From: an uncultured Balneolaceae bacterium
GTDB lineage: Bacteria; Bacteroidota; Rhodothermia; Balneolales; Balneolaceae
DNA length: 32,837 nucleotides
Direction of reading: 5' to 3'
Assembly (NCBI GenBank): GCA_937125285.1
Contig: CAKZLH010000317.1
Location: 1 to 32,837, forward strand
The translations under genes were made by a program, and so were the position numbers. Positions 1-7,106 of the stretch are shown in pieces. Within the stretch, counting starts at the first letter, position 1. Every line of letters starts with the position of its first letter. The notes beneath the pieces were generated by a model. It searched no databases. It saw only the letters and a list, made by a program, of their open reading frames with translations, and was not told the DNA's origin.

Positions 1-1301
1 TCTTCGACATCCTGCTCAAAGAAGGAGTCTTCAGTAGTTTCAAATGGAGAATCCTGAGTAGCTTCAAAGGGTGAATCTTCCTCGGTTAGGGTATCATCAT
101 CAAACAATGAGTCTGACTCGAAAAGGGATTCCGTGTCAGATTCATCAAATGTAGTGTTATCTGTCTCCAAACTTTTTTCTGCGTCTGAAGTCTCTCCGAA
201 TAAGGAAGCAAAATCATCCTGTTCAGTATCACTGGTAGTCGATCCCTCATACTCGCTTTTATTATTTTGCATAAACATGGAGGCGAGTGAATCGGGATGA
301 AGTTCCTCCTCATCTTCCTCCTCTTCGGGTGCTATAAATAGTGTTGACTCTTCTACTTCCTCTGCATTGAATAGTGATGACTCATCATTCTCGTCATTCT
401 CCTCAACCTCATCTTGTACTTCTTCTGTTTCGAGGAAGGGACGATTGAAGAGACTATCTTCGTCATCCACTGATTCAATTTCTGGTGTAGCTTCTACTTC
501 GGGAAGTATTTCCGGCTGCTCATCGACTAAAGGCTCAGAATTAATCTCAGGTTCAGGTATAGGTTCCGGCTCCACTTCAACCAGAGTCTTCTTCTTAATT
601 AGGTCGATGACTTCGTTGACTCGAAGATCGCCCTCACCTCTTAATTTTATAGCCCATTCATTTTTCGAACGATCATCAAAGTAATCAGCCAAAAGGCTCT
701 TAGGTAATTCAACACTCATACAGAGTTGATATAGGGTTTCCAGTTCTTGTTCCCATCTCCCCCAATCATAGCTTTCGGTCAATTTTGAGAGTAACTGTTG
801 AATGATTTGCGATGCTCTTACCTTCGAAAGCACATGAAGTTCTTTTCGTTCGAGGTATCGAGGCAACAGGCGTTTTAATTCTGGGAAAAACAACAGCTCT
901 TCACATCTTTTTTCTAATTCATGTGCCTCTAACTCAACTTTATCACCGTACAAAAAATCCACCAATTGCTCATTGGGTTGAACAAGTATAGGTATCCAAG
1001 TCTGTACAAATTCCTGTCCGATTTCAACCAGTTCCTCCCTTGGCACCTCTATGGTCTCCATCGCAGTGGTGATAAATGATTCCCATTTTGTGCGTACGGA
1101 ATGATCATCCCACTGTACCCAATGTGCATTTGAAGCGTTTAATTGAGAGCGAAACCTGTGCTGAACCTGATTCCAAATGAAGTCTCGTAAGTAGACGGGT
1201 AAGAGTTCGAAATGCTTAAACTGACGCTCATCAACCGATATGGGAAGAGACTTCCACTCCTCTGATAGTAGTTGGGCTACTTGATTTGAAATATTTGTCA
1301 T
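1..1301 (-). CDS. Acidic protein with repeated S-x-F motifs, C-terminus cut by left edge
   Basis: Reading the minus strand from the ATG at 1301-1299 gives 433 codons without a stop to the window edge, so the gene is real but incomplete. I do not recognise the family. Residues 1-238 look globular and helical, rich in Trp, Leu and charged residues, with no signal peptide or membrane segment, so it is probably cytoplasmic. From about residue 240 it becomes a Glu/Asp/Pro/Ser-rich, probably disordered tail. This tail carries about ten short motifs of the type (D/E/A)-S-(L/P/F/M)-F, at residues 282-285, 308-311, 340-343, 365-368, 391-394, 397-400, 409-412, 417-420 and 425-428, plus a STLF at 319-322. 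It is divergent from the CcmA-like ATPase gene with 70 bases between the starts. Function unknown; the tail may be a multivalent docking segment. Confidence 0.85.
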   Translation of the reverse strand, partial: MTNISNQVAQLLSEEWKSLPISVDERQFKHFELLPVYLRDFIWNQVQHRFRSQLNASNAHWVQWDDHSVRTKWESFITTAMETIEVPREELVEIGQEFVQTWIPILVQPNEQLVDFLYGDKVELEAHELEKRCEELLFFPELKRLLPRYLERKELHVLSKVRASQIIQQLLSKLTESYDWGRWEQELETLYQLCMSVELPKSLLADYFDDRSKNEWAIKLRGEGDLRVNEVIDLIKKKTLVEVEPEPIPEPEINSEPLVDEQPEILPEVEATPEIESVDDEDSLFNRPFLETEEVQDEVEENDENDESSLFNAEEVEESTLFIAPEEEEDEEELHPDSLASMFMQNNKSEYEGSTTSDTEQDDFASLFGETSDAEKSLETDNTTFDESDTESLFESDSLFDDDTLTEEDSPFEATQDSPFETTEDSFFEQDVE

Positions 1302-1330
1302 CACGTTTGCGTGGGATTTTTGGTATACTT

Positions 1331-1361
1331 CAAAAATAACGTCTCTTTAGTGGTGAAACAA
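1331..1361 (-). promoter_or_regulatory. Candidate Bacteroidota-type promoter for the acidic protein gene
   Basis: On the minus strand a TATTTTTG (1338-1331) matches the Bacteroidota -7 consensus TAnnTTTG. A TTG lies at 1361-1359, about 20 bases upstream, where the -33 element is expected. Transcription would start a little over 20 bases before the ATG at 1301. This is a motif match only, and it assumes that this organism's sigma factor has the Bacteroidota preference. Confidence 0.4.
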
Positions 1362-1371
1362 CTTAGGCTTT

Positions 1372-1995
1372 ATGATTACGCTTAACGCGACCAATCTTCG
1401 AAAACAATATACTCATCGCAGACTTTTTTCCGAACTCAGCTTTGAGCATCGTGAAGGAACTCTGGGCATTGCGGGTTCTAACGGCAGTGGAAAATCTACC
1501 CTCCTACGATGCTTGGCATTCTTACAGGGAATTGATGGTGGAACCATTCAATGGACCGATAATCATGAAGTCATTGAGCGACCAGCACTACGAGCACAAA
1601 TGGGCTTTGTAGCTCCTAATATTCAGCTGTATGACGAGCTTAGTGTTCTTGAAAATCTAGAGTTTATTGAAGAGTTGAACACACGTGATTCCAATAGAAA
1701 TGTGAGTACTTCAGATTGGCTAATGAGATGTCAGGTAGCCGATTTAAAAGACTATCCCTATCAACGCCTGTCGACTGGACAACAGCAGAGAGTAAAATTA
1801 GCTATTGCTTTGTCGCGAAATCCTAGCGTACTTTTTCTGGATGAACCAGGAGCCAATTTAGATGGACCAGGAAAGCAGCTAATTAGGGAAGTCATGGATG
1901 AGCTTAAACAGCAGCAAACCCTGTTATTACTGGCCACCAATGACCCTAAAGAGTTGGACCTTTGTGATCATATCATCGATCTAAGTGCCTCCTGA
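1372..1995 (+). CDS. ABC transporter ATP-binding protein, CcmA-like
   Basis: Single nucleotide-binding domain of 207 residues with Walker A GSNGSGKS (35-42), Q-loop near Q85, signature LSTGQ (133-137) and Walker B VLFLDEP (153-159). The short length and the LFSELSF and GGTIQW segments resemble CcmA, the ATPase of the haem exporter used in cytochrome c maturation. It would energise an inner-membrane export complex. No CcmB or CcmC permease gene is adjacent: the next gene is an aminopeptidase and the upstream neighbour is divergent. The position normally holding the H-loop histidine reads ATND, with Asn190. The start is an ATG with no clear Shine-Dalgarno. The ABC ATPase assignment is certain; the CcmA role is moderately likely. 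Confidence 0.9.
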   Translation: MITLNATNLRKQYTHRRLFSELSFEHREGTLGIAGSNGSGKSTLLRCLAFLQGIDGGTIQWTDNHEVIERPALRAQMGFVAPNIQLYDELSVLENLEFIEELNTRDSNRNVSTSDWLMRCQVADLKDYPYQRLSTGQQQRVKLAIALSRNPSVLFLDEPGANLDGPGKQLIREVMDELKQQQTLLLLATNDPKELDLCDHIIDLSAS

Positions 1996-2039
1996 TTCTT
2001 AACCAATTGTTACCTATTTAACCCCAAATTATTTTCATT

Positions 2040-3131
2040 GTGATTTCTGATTACGATTACCGCCTTGCCGACCTCATTTTAAACCATAGCACAGAAGTGC
2101 AAAAAAACGACCAAGTCATGGTTCAACTTATCGGGTTGAATGGCATCGATCTGCTGCGAGCATTGGTTGAAGGCATCCGTAAGCGTGGTGCCCATCCTTT
2201 TGTTCAAATAGAAGACACCGAAGTGCAACGTACCTTAGTCGAACATGGGGATGAACACTTTTGGAAAAATCAGGCATCCGTAGATCAGCTACCCTTGATG
2301 AAACAAATGGATGTATTTATAGGTATTCGTGCTTCCGAAAATATTTATGAACAATCCAAGGCCAGTAAAGATGCGAATAAGGCATATTCTGAACATTTTT
2401 TAAAGCCTGTTCACTTTGACGAACGAGTAAATAATACTCGCTGGTGCATTATGCGATACCCCTCCCCCGCTTTTGCCATGAATGCAAAACTACCTACACG
2501 GGACTTTACGAAATTTTATTACGAAGCCTGCCTTGTAGACTATGGTCAACTTCAAGAGGCTATGAAACCCCTTGAAACCCGACTGCGAGCAGCCGATCAG
2601 GTACGCTTGGTAGGAGAAGGAACCGATATTAGTTTATCGGTTAAAGGTCAAAATTGGGTACCTTGCTTTGGTCGACACAATATTCCTGACGGGGAAATAT
2701 TCAGTTCTCCTATTATCGATTCCGTTCAAGGTGTCATACGCTATGCCCCTAGCGTCTATCAAGGAAAACCCTTTGAATTCGTTTCTCTTAAAGTAAAAGA
2801 TGGCGTCGTAGTCGACTTTGATTCTTCAAATAACGACGCACTTCGAGATATTTTGGACACCGATAAAGGAGCTCGCCGATTCGGAGAGTTTAGCTTTGGA
2901 ACCAATCCGATTATTGCGAGTCCTATGTACGATATTTTATTCGATGAAAAGATTTATGGCTCTAATCACCTCACCCTAGGTAAAGACTACGAAATAGCTC
3001 CAAACGGAAATTCCAGTAACATCCACTGGGATTTGGTATGTATAGGAGCCGATGTCTATCTCGATGGAGAACTGATTCGAAAAGGTCGCCACTACATAAC
3101 CGACGATTTAAAAGGGCTCAATCCTAGTTAG
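2040..3131 (+). CDS. M29 family metallo-aminopeptidase
   Basis: A 363-residue cytoplasmic enzyme of the AmpS/PepS/aminopeptidase T family, which removes N-terminal amino acids using a two-metal centre. The expected ligands are present: E219 in PDGE, E283 in GEFSFGTN, H310 in SNHLTLG, and H329 and D331 in IHWDL. The start is taken as the GTG at 2040. An in-frame TAA lies 21 bases upstream, and the next Met (residue 27) would remove the conserved N-terminal strand. It follows the ABC ATPase gene by 44 bases and may be co-transcribed with it, but no functional link is evident. It converges on the aldehyde dehydrogenase gene. Confidence 0.9.
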   Translation: MISDYDYRLADLILNHSTEVQKNDQVMVQLIGLNGIDLLRALVEGIRKRGAHPFVQIEDTEVQRTLVEHGDEHFWKNQASVDQLPLMKQMDVFIGIRASENIYEQSKASKDANKAYSEHFLKPVHFDERVNNTRWCIMRYPSPAFAMNAKLPTRDFTKFYYEACLVDYGQLQEAMKPLETRLRAADQVRLVGEGTDISLSVKGQNWVPCFGRHNIPDGEIFSSPIIDSVQGVIRYAPSVYQGKPFEFVSLKVKDGVVVDFDSSNNDALRDILDTDKGARRFGEFSFGTNPIIASPMYDILFDEKIYGSNHLTLGKDYEIAPNGNSSNIHWDLVCIGADVYLDGELIRKGRHYITDDLKGLNPS

Positions 3132-3160
3132 AGCAGAATCTTTTAGCGAGAGCAGAATCT
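3130..3160. repeat. 12-bp direct repeat pair in convergent gap
   Basis: AGAGCAGAATCT occurs at 3130-3141 and again at 3149-3160, a period of 19 bases. The first copy overlaps the stop codon of the M29 gene. It may be a small tandem duplication at a gene end. I see no hairpin or T-run that would make this a terminator. Confidence 0.7.
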
Positions 3161-3190
3161 ACTACTTACCTATTGTTTTCGGAGGCGAAG

Positions 3191-4702
3191 TTAATCTACG
3201 TCAAACGAGATGCCCTGCGCCAATGGCAACGCTTCTCCCCAATTAATCGTATTGGTTTGTCGCCTCATGTATGCTTTCCATGCATCGCTGCCCGACTCTC
3301 TACCACCACCGGTTTCTTTTTCCCCTCCGAAAGCGCCCCCTATTTCGGCACCACTGGTACCTATATTGATGTTGGCAATACCACAATCAGATCCAGTAGC
3401 ACTTAAAAATCGTTCGGCTTCTCGAAGATTCAGTGTAAACATCGCGGAACTTAAACCTTGCTTAACCCCATTATGAAGTTCAATTGCTTCTTCCTGTGTA
3501 CTATATTTAATAAGGTATAAAATAGGCGCAAACGTCTCCTCTTGGACAATTTCATAATGATTTTGAGCCTCCACAATGGCCGGTTTTACGTAGTGCCCCT
3601 CACCTTCAAGTACCTGCCCACCACAGATGATGGTTCCCCCTTCGGATTGAACCTTTTCCAATGCGGCCTGCATAGCATTCACGGCATCTTGATCTATCAT
3701 CGGACCAACTAAGGTACCTGGCTCTAGTGGGTCGCCAATGGTGATTTTCTCATAAATACTCACCAAACGGTCTTTTACTTGATCATATACCTTCTCATGA
3801 ATGATTAATCGTCGAGTACTAGTACATCGCTGACCACAGGTACCCACCGCTCCAAATACAGTCGCTCGTATAGCCATTTCAAGATCGGCCTGATCTGAAA
3901 TAATAATGGCATTATTGCCTCCTAATTCCAGTATACTCTTGCCAAGGCGACCTCCCACAACTTTGGCGACTTCCTTACCCATCCGAATTGAACCGGTTGC
4001 AGAGATTAAAGGTACTCGCGAATCTTGAGTCATCCACTCACCAACTTCTCGATCGCCAGTCACCAAATTAAAAATCCCTTCAGGAAGTTTGTTTTCTTTG
4101 AGCACTTTAGCCACAATCTTTTGGATAGCCACACCACAAAGTGGGGTCTTCTCCGAACCTTTCCAAATCATCACATTCCCACAAACCGCCGCGATCATTG
4201 CATTCCAACTCCAAACGGCTACTGGGAAATTAAATGCCGAAATTATGCCCACGATTCCCAACGGATGCCACTGTTCGTACATACGATGCTCGGGTCGCTC
4301 ACTATGCATGGTGAGCCCATAGAGCTGTCGACTTAACCCCGTCGCAAAATCGCAAATATCAATCATCTCTTGTACTTCACCAAGGCCTTCTTGATGAATT
4401 TTACCCATCTCATAGGTAACTAATTTGCCAAGAGGCTCCTTAAATTCGCGCAGTTTATCACCAATTTGTCGAACAATCTCCCCTCTTTGCGGAGCTGGCA
4501 TAGTTCTCCAGACCTGATGCGCATTCTGTGCTGTTTGCACCACCTGCTCATACTGCTCTTTTGTGGTAACCGTTACGTTGGATATTTTTTTTCCATCTAC
4601 TGGAGTAAAGCTGCTGATGAGCTCTTTACTTTCCATATGTTTGGTACCCGTGCTCGTGCCTGCGTTTACCCCTTCAATACCTAATTTGCGTAAAAAATCC
4701 AT
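3191..4702 (-). CDS. amaB: ALDH7-type aldehyde dehydrogenase (aminoadipate semialdehyde/P6C dehydrogenase)
   Basis: A 503-residue NAD(P)-dependent aldehyde dehydrogenase. The nucleotide-fold motif AFNFP (N158) and WKGSEKTP (K181), the general base E259 in LELGGNN, the nucleophile C293 in GQRCTSTRR and E389 in EETFAP are all present. The GQRCT-x-x-RRL context, the GSDCGI and GGAFGGEKETGGGRESGSDAWK segments and the LPLAQGI tail are very close to human ALDH7A1 (antiquitin). The probable reaction is therefore oxidation of alpha-aminoadipate semialdehyde (piperideine-6-carboxylate) in lysine catabolism, or of related osmolyte aldehydes. No other lysine-degradation gene is nearby. It is a cytoplasmic, apparently single-gene unit divergent from the RNA methyltransferase. 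The family is certain; the exact substrate and symbol are inferred. Confidence 0.9.
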   Translation of the reverse strand: MDFLRKLGIEGVNAGTSTGTKHMESKELISSFTPVDGKKISNVTVTTKEQYEQVVQTAQNAHQVWRTMPAPQRGEIVRQIGDKLREFKEPLGKLVTYEMGKIHQEGLGEVQEMIDICDFATGLSRQLYGLTMHSERPEHRMYEQWHPLGIVGIISAFNFPVAVWSWNAMIAAVCGNVMIWKGSEKTPLCGVAIQKIVAKVLKENKLPEGIFNLVTGDREVGEWMTQDSRVPLISATGSIRMGKEVAKVVGGRLGKSILELGGNNAIIISDQADLEMAIRATVFGAVGTCGQRCTSTRRLIIHEKVYDQVKDRLVSIYEKITIGDPLEPGTLVGPMIDQDAVNAMQAALEKVQSEGGTIICGGQVLEGEGHYVKPAIVEAQNHYEIVQEETFAPILYLIKYSTQEEAIELHNGVKQGLSSAMFTLNLREAERFLSATGSDCGIANINIGTSGAEIGGAFGGEKETGGGRESGSDAWKAYMRRQTNTINWGEALPLAQGISFDVD

Positions 4703-4810
4703 AGTTATATCTCATGCTTAGTGTGTATTGAAAGATAAGGACTTAGTGGTTAAATGACAGTGATTTTACCCGCTAGAAGGATTTATTTCTGATAAGAGTC
4801 TAGAAAGCTT

Positions 4811-4818
4811 TAGATTTG
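4811..4818 (+). promoter_or_regulatory. Candidate -7 box directly before the RNA methyltransferase start
   Basis: TAGATTTG fits TAnnTTTG and ends four bases before the ATG at 4823. A TTTC at 4786-4789, about 21 bases upstream, is a weak -33 match. If it is used, transcription would begin at or next to the start codon, giving a leaderless mRNA. Motif match only. Confidence 0.35.
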
Positions 4819-4822
4819 ACCC

Positions 4823-5650
4823 ATGAGAACAGTGAGCCAGCGACAATTAGGAATACTTAGAAAACTGAAACGGAAAAAATACCGTGAACAGTTGGGATTA
4901 TTCATTGCCGAGGGTTGGCATACCCTAGAGCAAATAGCCGAAAATAAAGTCCTACCCATTCAGGAAGTGTATCTTACTAATGATCACATCGACAGCGCTG
5001 AGTGGCAAAAGCTTCAGAGGCTCGGAATACCAGAAGATCGATGTTTTGTTCTCTCAAACAGCGATGCTGCCGAAGTATCTGATACGGAGCAATCTTCTGG
5101 GTGGCTTGCAACTATACAAATTCCTAAGCCTACTGAACTAAACTCACTGATTCATGCCGGAGTCGCAGCTAAAGGAGATGAACCAGAAGGTTCAACCCGA
5201 AAAATATTCATTGCCCTAGATGAAATCCAGGATCCCGGGAATCTGGGAACCATTCTGCGAACAGCCGTTTGGATGGGGGTAGAAGGAGTGATTTTTGGCA
5301 AGGGATGCGTGGACGCCTGGAACCCGAAAGTGGTGCGTAGTACGGTTGGGGCTTCGGGAATGATTCCCTATGTATCAGGTGAGTTAGCGGAGCTTTTGCC
5401 CAATTTTGAGTCAAAGGGTTGGAACATTGGCATACTGGAAGGATCGGATCGGGCAGAGCCACTCTCCAAACCACTGGAAAAGGGGGCATTTATTTGGGTA
5501 GTAGGGAACGAATCACGGGGTATTTCTGAAGAAGTAAGAGCGTTAGGCTATAAAGAATATCGCATCGAATCGACGGGAAAAGGGGTTGAAAGCCTGAATG
5601 CAGCCATGGCCCTAGGTATTGCACTTTACCGGACGGTTAACTTTTCGTAA
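4823..5650 (+). CDS. TrmH/SpoU family RNA 2'-O-ribose methyltransferase
   Basis: A 275-residue SPOUT enzyme that transfers methyl from S-adenosylmethionine to a ribose 2'-OH in rRNA or tRNA. An N-terminal substrate-binding domain (about 1-105, with the typical FIAEGWHTLEQ segment) precedes the knotted catalytic domain. That domain carries motif 1 DPGNLGTILRTA (137-148), motif 2 VVGNESRGIS (226-235) and motif 3 around ESLNAAMALGIALYR (256-270). Motif 1 Asn140 and Arg146 fit the catalytic pattern. The architecture resembles RlmB/TsnR-type 23S rRNA methyltransferases, but the target nucleotide cannot be read from sequence. It is divergent from the aldehyde dehydrogenase gene and 104 bases upstream of the PhoH gene. 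Confidence 0.92.
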   Translation: MRTVSQRQLGILRKLKRKKYREQLGLFIAEGWHTLEQIAENKVLPIQEVYLTNDHIDSAEWQKLQRLGIPEDRCFVLSNSDAAEVSDTEQSSGWLATIQIPKPTELNSLIHAGVAAKGDEPEGSTRKIFIALDEIQDPGNLGTILRTAVWMGVEGVIFGKGCVDAWNPKVVRSTVGASGMIPYVSGELAELLPNFESKGWNIGILEGSDRAEPLSKPLEKGAFIWVVGNESRGISEEVRALGYKEYRIESTGKGVESLNAAMALGIALYRTVNFS

Positions 5651-5754
5651 CACGTTGCATCTGGTTTTACCATTGCATTTATTACGGGAGAAGTACATCT
5701 ACATAGAGAAGCTTAAAGCTTTCTCAAAGATCTCATCTACATCTTATTACACTT

Positions 5755-7086
5755 ATGCCAAAGAAGAAAACGAAGAAGATATTCGTGCTCGATACCTCGG
5801 TTTTGTTGTACGATTTTGAGGCGGTTAAAAATTTCCAAGACAATGATGTCGCCATCCCTATAACGGTACTTGAAGAGTTGGACAGTTTTAAGAAAGGGAA
5901 CTCTGTCACGAATTTACATGCGCGAGAATTTATTCGGTATTTAGACAGTATTTCCGATGCGAATATGCTCCAAGAATGGATACCGATTGATGGGCGCAAG
6001 AGTGGGCGTCTCAAAGTGATTAGCAATGGAGGCGATCATGTAGATGCCAATAAAGTTTTTGGGTCCAAAAAGAATGATCACGACATCTTGAATGCTGCGC
6101 TTAGACTGCGCGCCGATAATCCCGAGATTCGTGTGATATTGGTATCCAAGGATATTAACCTACGCCTGAAGGCTCGAGCATTGAACTTAGAGGCCGAGGA
6201 TTACGAAACCGTACAGGTTAAAAATATCGACCAACTCTATAAAGGAAAAACCGAGCTTATACTGGAAGATCCCTCGGTAATTGCTAAGCTATACGAACAA
6301 GGACACTTGGATCCTGAAGACCTTATGGAGGATACACCCCCTTTAAATCACTTCTATATCCTCAAAAGCCATGGCTCGTCGGCTCTAGGTTGGTACAACC
6401 CCAACAGTCGGTTGATTGAAAATATTGAGATGAAGAATATTTTTGGTATTCATCCTCGCAATGCGGAACAACATTTCGCCATGCATGCCTTGATGAATCC
6501 TAATGTACTGCTTACCACCATCACAGGTTCGGCAGGTACAGGGAAAACTCTATTGGCCTTGGCTTCGGCACTCGAGCAAAGAAGCCAGTTCAAGCAAATA
6601 TATCTCGCACGCCCTATTATTCCTCTGAGTAACCGAGACATCGGTTTTTTACCCGGGGATGCGAATGCCAAAATTGATCCTTATATGCAACCGCTGTGGG
6701 ATAATCTTAGCTTTATCAAAAATCAGTTTAAGGAAAACAGTAAGCAATACAAGAAGATTGATGAGATGATTCAAACCGATAAGCTCCGTATTGTTCCGTT
6801 GGCCTATATTCGAGGACGCAGCTTGTCGAATGTGATTTTTATTGTGGATGAAGCTCAAAATCTTACCCCACACGAGATTAAAACCATTATCACTCGTGCC
6901 GGAGAAAAAACTAAAATTGTGTTCACGGGCGATATCTTTCAAATCGATACCCCATACCTAGACGCACAAAGTAACGGACTCTCTTACCTGGTCGATCGTA
7001 TGCATGCATCACCGCTGTATGCACATATCAACTTAGAAAAAGGTGAGCGTTCGGAATTAGCCAACATAGCCAGTAAACTGTTGTAG
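5755..7086 (+). CDS. PIN-PhoH fusion ATPase/ribonuclease (PhoH2/YlaK-like)
   Basis: A 443-residue fusion. The N-terminal PIN nuclease domain (about 8-150) starts with FVLDTSVLLYD and has acidic residues D13, E40/E41, D108/D110 and D133 at the expected active-site places. The C-terminal PhoH ATPase domain carries Walker A GSAGTGKT (258-265) and Walker B IFIVDEAQN (361-369), followed by TGDIFQID. This is the PhoH2 arrangement, which in mycobacteria acts as an ATP-dependent RNA helicase/RNase paired with a small antitoxin. No small overlapping antitoxin ORF is visible upstream here, so it looks like the stand-alone YlaK-like form. It is cytoplasmic and converges with the S9 peptidase gene 20 bases away. 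Confidence 0.92.
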   Translation: MPKKKTKKIFVLDTSVLLYDFEAVKNFQDNDVAIPITVLEELDSFKKGNSVTNLHAREFIRYLDSISDANMLQEWIPIDGRKSGRLKVISNGGDHVDANKVFGSKKNDHDILNAALRLRADNPEIRVILVSKDINLRLKARALNLEAEDYETVQVKNIDQLYKGKTELILEDPSVIAKLYEQGHLDPEDLMEDTPPLNHFYILKSHGSSALGWYNPNSRLIENIEMKNIFGIHPRNAEQHFAMHALMNPNVLLTTITGSAGTGKTLLALASALEQRSQFKQIYLARPIIPLSNRDIGFLPGDANAKIDPYMQPLWDNLSFIKNQFKENSKQYKKIDEMIQTDKLRIVPLAYIRGRSLSNVIFIVDEAQNLTPHEIKTIITRAGEKTKIVFTGDIFQIDTPYLDAQSNGLSYLVDRMHASPLYAHINLEKGERSELANIASKLL

Positions 7087-7098
7087 TTACCGGCTATG
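7065..7098. terminator. Imperfect hairpin between convergent PhoH and S9 peptidase genes
   Basis: CATAGCCAGTAAACT (7065-7079) can pair with AGTTACCGGCTATG (7085-7098) through 13 base pairs, with one A-C mismatch, one bulged A and a 5-base loop. The stem spans the last codons and the stop codon of the PhoH gene and sits just before the convergent stop at 7107. There is no T-run on either side, so it is at best a weak or factor-dependent terminator. Confidence 0.35.
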
Positions 7099-7106
7099 GC
7101 TAAGGC

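Noticed and set aside
86-313. Minus-strand open frame of 75 codons
   Set aside because: It lies in a different frame inside the acidic protein gene and has no recognisable composition or start signal.
367-684. Plus-strand open frame rich in serine and glycine
   Set aside because: It is the antisense shadow of the acidic Glu/Asp/Ser-rich tail of the minus-strand gene; its low complexity mirrors that tail.
5705-5725. GAGAAGCTT/AAGCTTTCTC inverted repeat before the PhoH gene
   Set aside because: The arms match only with an inserted base, there is no T-run, and the stretch is AT-rich enough for this to be chance.
5733-6026. Minus-strand frame opposite the PhoH start, considered as an antitoxin partner
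   Set aside because: It is antisense to the PIN domain, whereas known PhoH2 antitoxins lie upstream on the same strand; the translation has no antitoxin features.
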